Shown piece after piece: positions 30,199-39,623 of a DNA stretch of 64,000 bases; position 1 is the first letter of the stretch; every line of letters begins with the position of its first letter. The position numbers were made by a program, and so were the translations under genes. Origin of the DNA: Streptacidiphilus fuscans. GTDB lineage: Bacteria; Actinomycetota; Actinomycetes; Streptomycetales; Streptomycetaceae. The notes under the pieces are model-generated. The model had not been told where the DNA came from and did no database searches. It saw nothing but the letters and a program-made list of their open reading frames with translations. Location: assembly GCF_015690355.1 (NCBI RefSeq), contig NZ_JADPRT010000004.1, forward strand, positions 250,330 through 314,329, in the 5' to 3' direction.

Positions 30199-31152
30199 GT
30201 GACCACCTGGAACAGGACCCTGGACGCGGCCGGGGTGCACGAGCCCGCCCTCCGGGCCGACTACACCGCGCAGCGCCGCGCGATCTCCCGGTACCGGCCT
30301 GAGGCGTACCTCGCGGTCCGGCTGCTCGTGCCCGCCGCGCTGGTACCGCATGTTGTTGTGGCGACCGCGTTCATGCACCGCAACGACGACGTGCTCGACT
30401 CGGAGGACGGGTCGGCGGACCGGGAGGTCCGCCGCGCGGAGTACGGGAAATTCGCCGCGTCCGTGCTGGACGCGCTCGCGGGCGGCACTCCGGCCGGACC
30501 GGAGGCACAGCTGCTGCGCGCGCTCGCGCACACCGCGTCCGTCCGGCCCGAACTGCGCGAGGCCGTCGAGGAGTTGCTCCGGAAGGAGCCCGTCGACCTG
30601 GACTTCGACGGCTTCACCACCGAGTCCGACTACCAGGGTTACCTCGACGCGTACGCGTTGCCCGCGCTGATGGTGATCGCCTGTCTGCTCGGTCCCGCCC
30701 CGGCCCCGCCGGACGGGCGGTTCCGGGACGCCTGCCGCACGTTCATCGACGGCAGCCAGCGGCTCGACTTCGTCAACGACCTCGCCGAGGACCTGGCCTC
30801 GGGCCGGTTGACCGTGCCGACCCAGCTGATGGACGACTTCGGCGTCACGCGTGCGGATCTGGCCGGGGGAGCGTCCTCCGGGACTGCGGCGCTGATCGCG
30901 CACCTGCTGGGGCTGGCCCGTACGACCCTGGCGCAGAGCCACGCGCTGGTCGCGCTGGTCCCGCCCGAGAACCGGCCGATGATCCGCGCGCTGATCGGTC
31001 TCGAGGAGCTCACCGCGGTCGCCGCCGCCCGCAAGGGCCCTGCGCTGCTTCAGGGTTCGGCCCGTCCGTCCGTGCCCTCGGCGCTGGCGCTGCTGCTGCG
31101 CGAGTACCGCGAGGCCAGGCGGGTTCGCAGGGGCCGATCCGGCACGCGGTAG
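30199..31152 (+). CDS. Squalene/phytoene synthase-like trans-isoprenyl synthase
   Basis: 317 aa from GTG 30199; the reading frame extends 18 codons upstream without support. Both aspartate-rich regions of head-to-head prenyl synthases are recognisable: DDVLD in FMHRNDDVLDSEDG (about residue 60) and RLDFVNDLAEDLASGRLTVP (about 193-212). The family joins two prenyl diphosphates to squalene, phytoene or related products. No desaturase, cyclase or hopanoid gene is nearby, so the product is unknown. CAAGCT 8 bases before the GTG may be a leaderless -10. Confidence 0.8.
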   Translation: MTTWNRTLDAAGVHEPALRADYTAQRRAISRYRPEAYLAVRLLVPAALVPHVVVATAFMHRNDDVLDSEDGSADREVRRAEYGKFAASVLDALAGGTPAGPEAQLLRALAHTASVRPELREAVEELLRKEPVDLDFDGFTTESDYQGYLDAYALPALMVIACLLGPAPAPPDGRFRDACRTFIDGSQRLDFVNDLAEDLASGRLTVPTQLMDDFGVTRADLAGGASSGTAALIAHLLGLARTTLAQSHALVALVPPENRPMIRALIGLEELTAVAAARKGPALLQGSARPSVPSALALLLREYREARRVRRGRSGTR

Positions 31153-31222
31153 GTTGTCCGACCGTGCGCGTCGCCGGGAGCGGCCTCGCGCACGGAGCGG
31201 AACACGAAACGGGGGACGAGTG

Positions 31223-31912
31223 GTGGCACGGACCAAGCCTGGGCGGACGTCGCAGAAGAAGCAGAAGAACGGGCAGCCCGAGCGCCGCGGGCTGGAGTGG
31301 GACGGCCCCGCGCGCGGGCGGAGCAGGATCCCGAGCCGGTCCGCCGCGCGTGAGGGGTTCAGCTGCAGCGGAGTCATCGCGTTCTTCGCGGTGCTGGCAC
31401 TCACCATCGGCGCCTGCGTCGGCGTGGTGATCGCCGTCGAGGGCATCGGCACGCAGCTCGGCCTGCGCGAGAGCCCGGTGCTGCAGATGACGATCATGGA
31501 CTGCGTGGTCGTCCCGAGCGGCAAGTCGACGACCACCAACTGCGAGGGCTCGGGAGATCCGGGCCGCAGCGGCGTCACCTCCGGCCTGTGGAAGATCGAC
31601 GACGCGGACGCCGACTACCGTTTCGGCACGCGCCTCGACGTCCGGTGCACCCCTTCGGGCGACTGCACAGTGATCAGCATGGGCGGCTTCGCCGAGGACC
31701 TGGCCGGGCTGGCCGTCGCGCTCTTCTTCGCGTCGATGGGGTTGCTCAGCTGGGTGCTGCTGACCGGGAACATGTTCGCCCCCAGGCGGCTCGCGCTGGC
31801 GCGCCAGTGGCTGGGGCAGTTCCGGCGGATCACGCGCCGGGTCACGCTGGGCTGGTTCGGCGTGCTCGGCGCGATGCTGGTGGCGGCGTTCGTCCTGGGT
31901 GTGCTCGGCTGA
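31223..31912 (+). CDS. Uncharacterised membrane protein, three predicted segments
   Basis: 229 aa from GTG 31223 (a GTG three bases earlier is equally possible; GGGGGA at 31211-31216 fits 31223 better). The first 45 residues are strongly basic and polar. Membrane segments lie near 48-72 (GVIAFFAVLALTIGACVGVV), 158-180 (LAGLAVALFFASMGLLSWVL) and the C-terminus (LGWFGVLGAMLVAAFVLGVL). The loop between the first two contains four Cys (DCVV, NCEG, RCTP, DCTV), possibly two disulfides outside the cell. I do not recognise the family. It stands alone after the prenyl synthase-like gene. Confidence 0.7.
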   Translation: MARTKPGRTSQKKQKNGQPERRGLEWDGPARGRSRIPSRSAAREGFSCSGVIAFFAVLALTIGACVGVVIAVEGIGTQLGLRESPVLQMTIMDCVVVPSGKSTTTNCEGSGDPGRSGVTSGLWKIDDADADYRFGTRLDVRCTPSGDCTVISMGGFAEDLAGLAVALFFASMGLLSWVLLTGNMFAPRRLALARQWLGQFRRITRRVTLGWFGVLGAMLVAAFVLGVLG

Positions 31913-31998
31913 CCAGGTGTGCCGAGCTGACCGGCGCGCGTACCGTGGAGATGTTCCCGGGGGGTACGCCACCTTGGCACCACGGAAGGCGGCCCGCG

Positions 31999-32301
31999 AT
32001 GAGCCTGCTCCACCGACACAAGACGCCCGCAGCCAAGCCCCGTGTCGACGACATCGTCGACTCCGAGGGCGGCGGCTTCCACCACGCCGCACGGCAGCCG
32101 ATGGTTGACGTGGCGCCCTACGCCAGCGACGGGCGTTACCGGCTGGTCCGGCTGGGCGACCACACCGAACCGCTGGCCCGCGAGGAGTTCGTCCCGCGGA
32201 TCCACCAGCTCTACCCGCAGCTCGACCTCGACGACGCCGAGATGGTCCATTGGGCCGATCGGCCCTGGGAGTGGCCGACCTGGCACCCCGGCCAGGCCTG
32301 A
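31999..32301 (+). CDS. Small conserved-looking hypothetical protein
   Basis: 100 aa from ATG 31999, with GGAAGG about 10 bases upstream. It is soluble, rich in His, Asp, Trp and Pro; the C-terminus reads MVHWADRPWEWPTWHPGQ. No signal peptide, membrane segment or known motif is seen. GC skew at codon third positions and the ribosome binding site support a real gene. The family is not recognised. It is followed by a perfect terminator hairpin. Confidence 0.65.
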   Translation: MSLLHRHKTPAAKPRVDDIVDSEGGGFHHAARQPMVDVAPYASDGRYRLVRLGDHTEPLAREEFVPRIHQLYPQLDLDDAEMVHWADRPWEWPTWHPGQA

Positions 32302-32348
32302 GGTCTCGCCGCGGCCCGGTTCACCCGTGCGGACCTGAGCGCGCGCTC

Positions 32349-32376
32349 GGCCCGGAGACGACGCCGTCTCCGGGCC
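32349..32376 (+). terminator. Perfect 12-bp hairpin after the small hypothetical gene
   Basis: GGCCCGGAGACG (32349-32360) pairs exactly with CGTCTCCGGGCC (32365-32376) over a 4-base loop. No T-run follows. Confidence 0.75.
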
Positions 32377-32665
32377 GGGCCGTCGTGCGGCGCGTCCCGA
32401 CGGCCCGACGGGAAATCCTGTGGTCACCGGCCGGGAACCCGTCCGTGCGATCTTGCCCGTGCGATCTTGTCCGAACGGGTTTCCTTGGACCGTCAGCTGT
32501 GATTCCCTGTGTTCTTCCGTGCCCGTGCGACGCGTGTTCGCACTGGTACCTGCCGGTTTCCGTGCTACCCCGATCGGCGGGCGCTCCGCGAGCGGCGTGC
32601 GGGGAAGGTGGGAAGATTGGGGAGCAGGAGCGATCTCCCCTCGGGCTCCGGGCGGTTACCTGACC
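32377..32665 (+). other. Leader of the SpoIIE-type phosphatase gene
   Basis: 289 bases with no gene of its own. The frame of the following gene is open through it from a GTG at 32420, but base composition changes at about 32640 and PAS homology starts only later. A tandem direct repeat (CGTGCGATCTTG, 32444-32455 and 32457-32468 approximately) and an unusually T-rich run (32460-32560) are visible. A promoter probably lies here; none could be fixed. Confidence 0.4.
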
Positions 32666-35600
32666 ATGCGATCAGACGAGCAGGGCGGCGGTCCCGGTGC
32701 CCGCCGCGCGGCGGCGGGCGGGCAGGCGCGTCCCGGTGGACTGCTGACCATCCCGATCGCCACCGCGCTGATCGAGGACGACGGCCGGATCCTGCACTGG
32801 AGCGCCGACGCCGAGCTGCTGCTCGGCTACACCGCTACCGACGCCGTCGGTCGCTACGCGGCCGACCTGCTGACCACCCCCGAGAGCCGTCCTGAAGTGG
32901 TGCAGCTCTTCGAGTCGATAGTCGCCGGACGGAGCTGGTCCGGCGTCTTCCCGGTCCGGCACCGGGACGGGCATCTGGTCAACCTGGAGTTCCGCACTCA
33001 TCCGCTGACCGGCCCGAACGGGCACCCGCTCGTCCTCGCCGTCGCGTCCGACGTGCGCTCGCTGCGCCGGCTCCAGTCGAACCTGGCGGTGCTCGACAGC
33101 TTCTTCACCCAGTCGCCGGTCGGCATGGCCGTCTACGACGACAAGATGCGCTTCGTTCGGCTCAACCACGCGCTGGCCGAGATCAACGGCCTCACCATCG
33201 AGCAGCACCTGGGCCGCACCATCTCCGAGGTGCTGCCGGGTCTGAACGGCGAGGAGATCGAGGCGGTGATGCGCAGCGTGCTGACCAGCGGCGAACCCGT
33301 CGTCGATGCGCGCTCGCACGGCACCACCCCTGGTGATCCCGAGCACGAACACGCTTGGTCGGCGGCGTACTTCCGGCTGGAGGAGCCGACGTCGGGCCGG
33401 GTGCTCGGGGTCAGCTCGACCATCGTGGACGTGACCGAGCGGTACCTGGCCGAGTCGCGGGCGGGGCGGGCGCGCGAGCGGCTGCAGATCCTCTTCGACG
33501 CCAACTCCCGGATCGGCACCACGCTCGACCTGGTGCGGACGGCACGCGAGCTGGCCGACACGATGGTGCCGAAGGTCGCCGACCTGGCCGCCGTCTTCGT
33601 CCTGGAGCGCCTCGTCTCCGGCGATCCGGACGCGGACGAGGAGGGCCACGAGCCCGGCGGCGCGGGGCGGGCCCACCCGCACGCGCATCACCACGTCCAC
33701 GGCGGCGACGGCGACGGGGACGACGCGGCGGTCGGATCGATCGGATCCTCCCCGCCGATCGACCGGGTACGCAGACTGGCCGTCGCCTCCGCGGGCACCG
33801 GACCGGCCAGGCAGGCGGGCTCGGCCGACATCGCCGTCTTCGACATCCCGCCCGACTCGGCCTACGCCGTCGCGATGGCCACCGGACGGACCGTCACCCT
33901 GCCGCCCGACCAGCCCGGCCGCCTGCTGGCGACACTGCTCGGCGCGAACGGCCAGCACAGCGCCGCCGCTCCGACCGGCGCCGGCCCGGCGTCCAGCAGT
34001 ACCGCGTTCGGCAGCACAGCGTTCGGCAGCCCGGTGTTCGGGAGTGCGGAGCCGACCGTCGAGCAGATGGTCCGTCAGTTCGCGGACCACGCAGCAGGTT
34101 CGGCGTCGGCAGCGCAGGACGGGGACGAACTGGGGCCGGTCCGGATCACGCCGCTGGTGGCCCGGGGCTCCGTGCTCGGGATGGTCGTCTATCTGCGCCG
34201 CCCGGGCCCTGAGGCGTTCGAGAGCGAGGACGTGACCCTCGGCGACGAGCTCGCTGCCCGCGCCGCAGTCGCCATCGACAACGCCCGGCTCTACCTGCGC
34301 GAGCACCAGACCCTGCTGGAGCGGCAGCAGACGCTCGCCCAGGCCAACGCCGCCCGCGAGCGGCTGGCCCTGGTCAACGAGGCGACCAAGCGCATCGGCA
34401 CCACTCTCGACCTGCAGCGCACCGCCCTGGAGCTGGGCGAGGTCGGCACCCAGGGCCTCGCCGACGCGGTCGTGGTCGAGGTGCTGGAGGAGCTGGTCAG
34501 CGACACCGGGGAGGCCGCCGGGCCGCGTGGACCGGCCGACCGCTCCGCGTTGCTGCGTCGCCTGGCGTTCCACACCCGCCCCGGCGCGGGCATGAACCCG
34601 GTGGCCCCGGTCGGCGACGTGCACCGGTTCCACCCCGCCACGCCCTACGCCTGGTGCCTGGCGCACCGGCGTCCGGTGCTGGTGCCGCAGGTGGACGAGC
34701 AGGCGCTGCGCTGGTTCGACGCCGATCCCGCCCGCGCGCAGGCCGTCCTGGACGACGGCATCCGCACCTTCATGGTGGTGCCGCTGATCGCGCGCGGCAT
34801 GGCGCTCGGCGTCGCGGCGTTCTACCGGACCGTCACCGACCGCCCCTTCGACGCCGAAGACCTGGCGCTGGCAGGGGAGTTGGCGGCCCGCGCGGCCGTC
34901 TCCATCGACAACGCCCGGCTCTTCACCCGCGAGCGGGACGCGTCCCTGGCGCGCGAGCAGGCGCTTGTCGAGGCGCACGAGGCTCAGGCCAGGCTGGCCC
35001 TGCTCAACGACGCCTCCACCCGCATCGGCACCACGCTGGACCTGCAGCGGACCGCCGAGGAGCTGGTCGAGCTGGTCATCCCGCGGTTCGCCGACTTCGT
35101 CACCGTCGACCTGCTCGACTCGGTCGTGGAGAACGGTTTCGGCGACGACGAGCCGCACATCCCCGAGGACGGGCGTGTGCTGTTGCGCGCCGTGGCCGTC
35201 GGCGAGGTCAACGGCATCGACATGGTCGGGGCCGCCGACCAGGTCGGCCAGGCGTCCCAATCCGCCGCCGTCTACGCCGAGAGCCTGCGCACCGGCCGCT
35301 CCATCCTGATCGACCAGGTCGACGAGAGCGCGCTGCACCGGATCACGGCCCACCCGGACCGGGTGGAGCCCGCGTTGAAGGCGGGCGTCCACTCGTATCT
35401 GATGGTCCCGCTGCTGGCCCGCGGCGCGGTGCTGGGCGGGGCCGAGTTCATCCGGATGGTCAACCCCGTCCCGTTCTCGCCGGAGGACGTCGCGCTCGCC
35501 GAGGAGTTGGCCGCGCGGGCGGCGATCGCCATCGACAACGCCCGCCTTTACCGGCGCGAGCGCAACACCGCGCTGATGCTCCAACACGCGCTGCTGCCGC

Positions 35601-36706
35601 AGGAGATCCGGACCACCCCCGGCCTCGACATCGCCTACCGCTACCTGCCCGCCAGCGTGATGAGCGAGGTCGGCGGCGACTGGTTCGACGTGGTCCCGCT
35701 GACCTGCGGCCGGGTCGCCCTGGTCGTCGGCGACGTGATGGGCCACGGCATGCAGGCCGCCGCCAGCATGGGCCAACTGCGCACAGCGGCACGCACGTTG
35801 ATCGCCATGGACCTGGCTCCTGACCGGGTGCTGCGCCGCCTGGACGAGACGGCGGCGGCGGTCGGCGAGGGCCAGTTCGCCACCTGCGTCGTGGCGGTCT
35901 TCGACCCGGTTGACGGCAGCGTCTCCATCGCCTGCGCCGGTCACCTTCCGCCGGTGCTGGTCGACCCGGACGGCACTGCCAGGCTGCTCGAACTGCCGAC
36001 GGGCGCCCCGCTCGGGGTGGGCGGCGTGCCGTTCCGCAGCGTCGAGTTCACCCTGGCCGGGGACGCGGTGCTCTGCCTCTACACCGACGGCCTGGTCGAA
36101 CGGCGCGGCCGGGACCTGGACGTCGGCCTGGACCTGCTGTGCCGGACCGTCGCCGAGAAGCGCGCCTCGCTGGAGGAGCGCTGCGACGCCGTCCTCGACG
36201 CGCTCACCGCGCGCAGCAGCGAGGACGACATCGCCGTCATCATGGCCCAGGCGCTGCGCCGGCAGACCGACTGGATCGCCACGCTCGAACTCTCCGGCGA
36301 CCCCGAGGTCGTCGGCAAGGCCCGGCACTTCGTCCGCGCCACCCTGGCCGGGTGGGGCCTGGACTCGCTCTCCGACGTGGCGGAGCTGCTGGTCAGCGAG
36401 GTCGTCAGCAACGCCCTGCTGCACGCGGACCAGCCGACCCAACTGCGCCTGATCCGCGACCGGGTGCTCACCATCGCGGTCACGGACACGGACGCCCGCG
36501 CCCCGCGCCTGCGCCACGCGTCCATGGAGGACGAGGGCGGCCGGGGCATGCACCTGGTCAACGAGCTGGCCCGGCGCTGGGGCAGCCGAGCGCTCGCGAA
36601 CGGCAAGGTGGTCTGGATCGAACTGGAACTGCCCCACTGGGTCACCGGCCCGACGGAGACCCCCGCAGGCGGGGACGGCGACGGGCTGGTGACGAACGGC
36701 CTGTAG
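32666..36706 (+). CDS. PAS-GAF-SpoIIE phosphatase with C-terminal anti-sigma-type kinase domain
   Basis: 1346 aa from ATG 32666. Order: two PAS domains (about 25-135 and 140-255), three GAF domains (about 265-555, 560-735, 745-920), a PP2C/SpoIIE phosphatase (about 945-1130; EVGGDWFDVVPL and VVGDVMGHGMQAA are the metal-site motifs), and an RsbW-like HATPase (about 1155-1310; LLVSEVVSNALLHA, N-box). The GAFs share the starter RIGTTLDL(V/Q)RTA and so arose by internal duplication. Such proteins set anti-anti-sigma phosphorylation in stress and development. The first GAF has a His/Asp/Gly-rich insert near residues 325-370. No STAS or sigma gene is adjacent. Confidence 0.92.
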   Translation: MRSDEQGGGPGARRAAAGGQARPGGLLTIPIATALIEDDGRILHWSADAELLLGYTATDAVGRYAADLLTTPESRPEVVQLFESIVAGRSWSGVFPVRHRDGHLVNLEFRTHPLTGPNGHPLVLAVASDVRSLRRLQSNLAVLDSFFTQSPVGMAVYDDKMRFVRLNHALAEINGLTIEQHLGRTISEVLPGLNGEEIEAVMRSVLTSGEPVVDARSHGTTPGDPEHEHAWSAAYFRLEEPTSGRVLGVSSTIVDVTERYLAESRAGRARERLQILFDANSRIGTTLDLVRTARELADTMVPKVADLAAVFVLERLVSGDPDADEEGHEPGGAGRAHPHAHHHVHGGDGDGDDAAVGSIGSSPPIDRVRRLAVASAGTGPARQAGSADIAVFDIPPDSAYAVAMATGRTVTLPPDQPGRLLATLLGANGQHSAAAPTGAGPASSSTAFGSTAFGSPVFGSAEPTVEQMVRQFADHAAGSASAAQDGDELGPVRITPLVARGSVLGMVVYLRRPGPEAFESEDVTLGDELAARAAVAIDNARLYLREHQTLLERQQTLAQANAARERLALVNEATKRIGTTLDLQRTALELGEVGTQGLADAVVVEVLEELVSDTGEAAGPRGPADRSALLRRLAFHTRPGAGMNPVAPVGDVHRFHPATPYAWCLAHRRPVLVPQVDEQALRWFDADPARAQAVLDDGIRTFMVVPLIARGMALGVAAFYRTVTDRPFDAEDLALAGELAARAAVSIDNARLFTRERDASLAREQALVEAHEAQARLALLNDASTRIGTTLDLQRTAEELVELVIPRFADFVTVDLLDSVVENGFGDDEPHIPEDGRVLLRAVAVGEVNGIDMVGAADQVGQASQSAAVYAESLRTGRSILIDQVDESALHRITAHPDRVEPALKAGVHSYLMVPLLARGAVLGGAEFIRMVNPVPFSPEDVALAEELAARAAIAIDNARLYRRERNTALMLQHALLPQEIRTTPGLDIAYRYLPASVMSEVGGDWFDVVPLTCGRVALVVGDVMGHGMQAAASMGQLRTAARTLIAMDLAPDRVLRRLDETAAAVGEGQFATCVVAVFDPVDGSVSIACAGHLPPVLVDPDGTARLLELPTGAPLGVGGVPFRSVEFTLAGDAVLCLYTDGLVERRGRDLDVGLDLLCRTVAEKRASLEERCDAVLDALTARSSEDDIAVIMAQALRRQTDWIATLELSGDPEVVGKARHFVRATLAGWGLDSLSDVAELLVSEVVSNALLHADQPTQLRLIRDRVLTIAVTDTDARAPRLRHASMEDEGGRGMHLVNELARRWGSRALANGKVVWIELELPHWVTGPTETPAGGDGDGLVTNGL

Positions 36707-36768
36707 GACGGACGGCCCGTGGGACGGACGGCCCGTGGGACGAGCAGCCCGTGGGACGAGCGGACGTG
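36706..36768. repeat. Four 16-bp tandem repeats
   Basis: GGACGGACGGCCCGTG at 36706-36721 is repeated exactly at 36722-36737, with changes at 36738-36753 (GGACGAGCAGCCCGTG) and in a degenerate fourth copy from 36754. The array begins on the last base of the phosphatase stop codon and fills the gap to the convergent gene. It may vary in copy number between strains. Confidence 0.85.
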
Positions 36769-36774
36769 TCGGGG

Positions 36775-37146
36775 TCAGCCGTTGATCGGGGCGATGACGG
36801 CGGCCGTGCCGTAGGCGCAGACCTCGGTCCCGTTCCCGGCGGCGTCCGAGACGTCGAACCGCATCATCAGGATGGCGTTGCCGCCGCGTGCGCGGGCCTG
36901 TTCGATGAGTCGGTCCATGGCCTGGTTGCGGCTCTCGACCAGCGTCTTGGTCAGCCCGCGAAGCTCGCCTCCGGCCAGGGACTTGAGCCCGGCGCCGATC
37001 TGGGTGCCGATGTTGCGGGAGCGGACGGTGAGGCCGAAGACCTCGCCGATGATGCGCTCCACCTTGTAGCCGGGGATGTCGTTGGTGGTGACCACCAGGA
37101 CATCGGGGGTGTGCTGTCCGCCGCCGTACTCGTCGATGTTCGCCAT
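36775..37146 (-). CDS. YbjQ/UPF0145 family protein
   Basis: 123 aa from ATG at 37146 (MANIDEYGGGQ); GGGGAAG lies 10 bases upstream. ATGs at 37155 and 37170 are in frame but poorly spaced. The family signature is clear: VLVVTTNDIPGYKV, IGEVFGLTVRSRNIGTQI, ESRNQAMDRLIEQARARGGN and TEVCAYGTAAVI. Members form pentameric rings and are called heavy-metal-binding-like, but no function is proven. It has no operon partner. Confidence 0.93.
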   Translation of the reverse strand: MANIDEYGGGQHTPDVLVVTTNDIPGYKVERIIGEVFGLTVRSRNIGTQIGAGLKSLAGGELRGLTKTLVESRNQAMDRLIEQARARGGNAILMMRFDVSDAAGNGTEVCAYGTAAVIAPING

Positions 37147-37261
37147 GTGCCGCATTCTTCCCCGGTCCACGCCGCTGTGGCAGCAGGCACGACGGGGACC
37201 GTGCTGGACTGTTACGGGCGTGGCAGGCGGCCGTTGCAGTCGGCCGGAGACTGAGCGCGCG

Positions 37262-39448
37262 TCAGCTCAGGCCGCGGAACGCGGAAATCGTGGTGCTCGA
37301 CGCCGTGTAGAGGGTGGACCCGGAGAGTGCGAGAGTCCAGGACTGCGTGCCGGGACCGGACGAGCGGCTCCAACGGGTGCTGCCGTCGGAGGTGTTGAAC
37401 ACGGAGACGCCGCCCGAGGAGGACATGGGTGCCGCGATCAGGTCTGCATCCACGACCATCGCCGGGCCGGTCGTCCCGCCGAGCCCGAAATACTCGACCG
37501 TAGGCGTGCTGTGCCACAGCTGCCTTCCGGTCTGCAGGTCGAGCGCGAACAGGGAGCTGTCGCCGGACGAGACGATGACCTTGCTGCCCACGACCCAGGT
37601 GGTCTCAATGCCCTCGGGCGCGTCCAACGCGGTCCACAGCCGGGCACCGGTGGCAGGGTTCAGCGCGATCATCTTGGTGTCGCCGACGAGCAGCACCCCG
37701 GTGGACGCCGTGAGATTCAGGGATGGCCCTGCGGCCAGCAGGTTCGGCACGGCCCACAGTTGACGGCCGGTGCGTGCGTCGAGGGCGGAGACAGTGCCGG
37801 AGTCGTAGAGCAGGAACCGGGTGCCGTCGGAGACGACCTTCCTTTTGTCGGAGACGGTCGTACTCGACCACAGCACCCGACCGCTCGCCAGCTCCACGGC
37901 GACCAGGGTGAAAGTGAGGGTGGTGTCCAGGCCCGACAGCAGGGCAACACCTCCCGCGCTCGCCTCCAGGCGGTCGATGGTGGCGCCGTTCGAGGGGACG
38001 ACGGGGCTGCAGTAGAGCTGCCTGCCACCGGCGTCGAGCGCGGCCAGACGGAGGGTGTCCGTATTGACCGTGCCGAGCAGCAGGCTGCCCGTCACGCCGA
38101 GCCAGCTCATTGCGGGGTTGAAGGAACTCGGGGGCGCGTTGATCTTTCCGGTCCAGGCGGGGGCGCCGGTGGCGGAGTGGAAGGCCTGCGCCTTCGAATC
38201 GTCCCAGCAGACCAGCACGTCACCGAGGAGTTGCAGGGCGGCGGTGTTGCTCACGGAGGCGGGTTGCTGCCACAGCGGCGCGGGCCCGGTCGAGACCGTG
38301 GGGCCGGAGTTGGCGTGAATCCCGAGCGTTCCGAGCAGCCTGTCGCCCCAGCCGGTGTTCAGCGCGTACGCCACTCCGCCGCCGACCGCGAGCAGCGCCG
38401 CGCCGCCACCGGCTGCGGCCATCCTGAGCACGCGCCGCCGATCTGGACCGGGGGCGGGGGCGGGGGCGGGACCAGGGCCGGGGGCGTGAGCCTGGGCGGG
38501 GACCGGTACGGAGCTCGGGGCCAGGGTCGAGGTGGGCAGTGAGGCGACGGGCACCGGCGGCGCGGACAGCATCCGCTCGGCATACTGCCGACGCTCGGTC
38601 AGTTGCCGCTGCAGGGCGGGGACCACGAGCGCGCCGGAGTCGATGGGGCCGAGAGCCTCCAGCAGCTGCGGGACGGTTGGGCGGCGGCTCGGGTCCTTGT
38701 CCAGGCAGGCGGCCAGGAGTGGGGCCAAAGCTGCTGGTACGCCCTCCAGTTGGGGTGGCTCGTGGACGACCCGGTAGAGCACCGCCGGGGTCTGGCCCGC
38801 GCCGAAGGGGTGCGCACTGGTGGCCGCGTGGACCAGCACGCAGCCGAGCGAGAAGACGTCCGCCGGAGCCCCGGCGGTGTGACCTGCCGTGAGCTGTTCG
38901 GGGGCGAGATAGCCGGGGGTGCCGACCGCCGCGCCGGTACGGGTGATCTGGGTGCCCCCGGAGCCGTCGACGGCCCGGCTGATGCCGAAGTCGATCACCT
39001 GCGGCCCCTCCGCCGCGATCAGCACGTTGCCCGGCTTGAGGTCCCGGTGCACCAGGCCTGCGCCATGGATCGCCGCCAACGCCTCGGCGAGGCCCGCGCC
39101 GAGCGCGCGCAGAGCCGGCTCGGCGAGCACGCCGAAATCGCGCACCACCTCGTGCAGGGTGGGCGCGGGCACGTACGCCGTGGCCAGCCAGGGCGGCACC
39201 CCCTGGGCGTCGGCGTCCAGCAACGGCGGCGTCCGGAACCCGTTCACGCGCTGCGCAGCCGCGATCTCACGCTGGAACCGGGCACGGAAGTCCGGAGTCT
39301 CGGTGTGCTCGGGGCGGATCACCTTCAGCGCCACCAGCCGCGCGTCAGGCGAACGCGCCAGATACACCTGCCCCATGCCGCCCTCGCCGAGCAGTTCGAG
39401 CAGCTCGTACGGCCCGATGCGCGTCACGACTTCCCCGTCGGCTGCCAT
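37262..39448 (-). CDS. Membrane Ser/Thr protein kinase with PQQ-like beta-propeller sensor
   Basis: 728 aa from ATG at 39448; TACGCT on the minus strand (39456-39461) ends 7 bases before it, suggesting a leaderless start rather than the open frame to 39625. Hanks-type kinase domain about 12-270: GEGGMG at 21-26, K42, HRDLKPGN with D136, DFG at 153-155, APEQL. A Pro/Ala linker and one membrane segment near 340-365 follow. The outer 350 residues form PQQ-type propeller repeats (ALDAGGRQLYCSP, ALDARTGRQLWAV, ALDLQTGRQLWHS). It probably senses an outside ligand. It is divergent from an APC permease. Confidence 0.93.
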   Translation of the reverse strand: MAADGEVVTRIGPYELLELLGEGGMGQVYLARSPDARLVALKVIRPEHTETPDFRARFQREIAAAQRVNGFRTPPLLDADAQGVPPWLATAYVPAPTLHEVVRDFGVLAEPALRALGAGLAEALAAIHGAGLVHRDLKPGNVLIAAEGPQVIDFGISRAVDGSGGTQITRTGAAVGTPGYLAPEQLTAGHTAGAPADVFSLGCVLVHAATSAHPFGAGQTPAVLYRVVHEPPQLEGVPAALAPLLAACLDKDPSRRPTVPQLLEALGPIDSGALVVPALQRQLTERRQYAERMLSAPPVPVASLPTSTLAPSSVPVPAQAHAPGPGPAPAPAPGPDRRRVLRMAAAGGGAALLAVGGGVAYALNTGWGDRLLGTLGIHANSGPTVSTGPAPLWQQPASVSNTAALQLLGDVLVCWDDSKAQAFHSATGAPAWTGKINAPPSSFNPAMSWLGVTGSLLLGTVNTDTLRLAALDAGGRQLYCSPVVPSNGATIDRLEASAGGVALLSGLDTTLTFTLVAVELASGRVLWSSTTVSDKRKVVSDGTRFLLYDSGTVSALDARTGRQLWAVPNLLAAGPSLNLTASTGVLLVGDTKMIALNPATGARLWTALDAPEGIETTWVVGSKVIVSSGDSSLFALDLQTGRQLWHSTPTVEYFGLGGTTGPAMVVDADLIAAPMSSSGGVSVFNTSDGSTRWSRSSGPGTQSWTLALSGSTLYTASSTTISAFRGLS

Positions 39449-39623
39449 GGCGTCGAGCGTAGCCGAAGTATCTGACAGCCCACCAACTCCGGGGGCAGGC
39501 CCGGAATCGCAGTGGATCTGCGACACGACCGACGGAACGACCGGCCTCGATGGAGCGGGCGAGATGGGAGGCTTGGGCCTCGACGGGACCACGGGACCAC
39601 AGTGTCGAGGGGACGAGGGCTGC

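Noticed and set aside
28434-31152. Terpene or fatty-acid biosynthetic gene cluster
   Set aside because: An acyl-CoA dehydrogenase-like gene next to a prenyl synthase-like gene is not enough; no cyclase, desaturase, P450 or carrier genes are nearby and the two are probably separate units.
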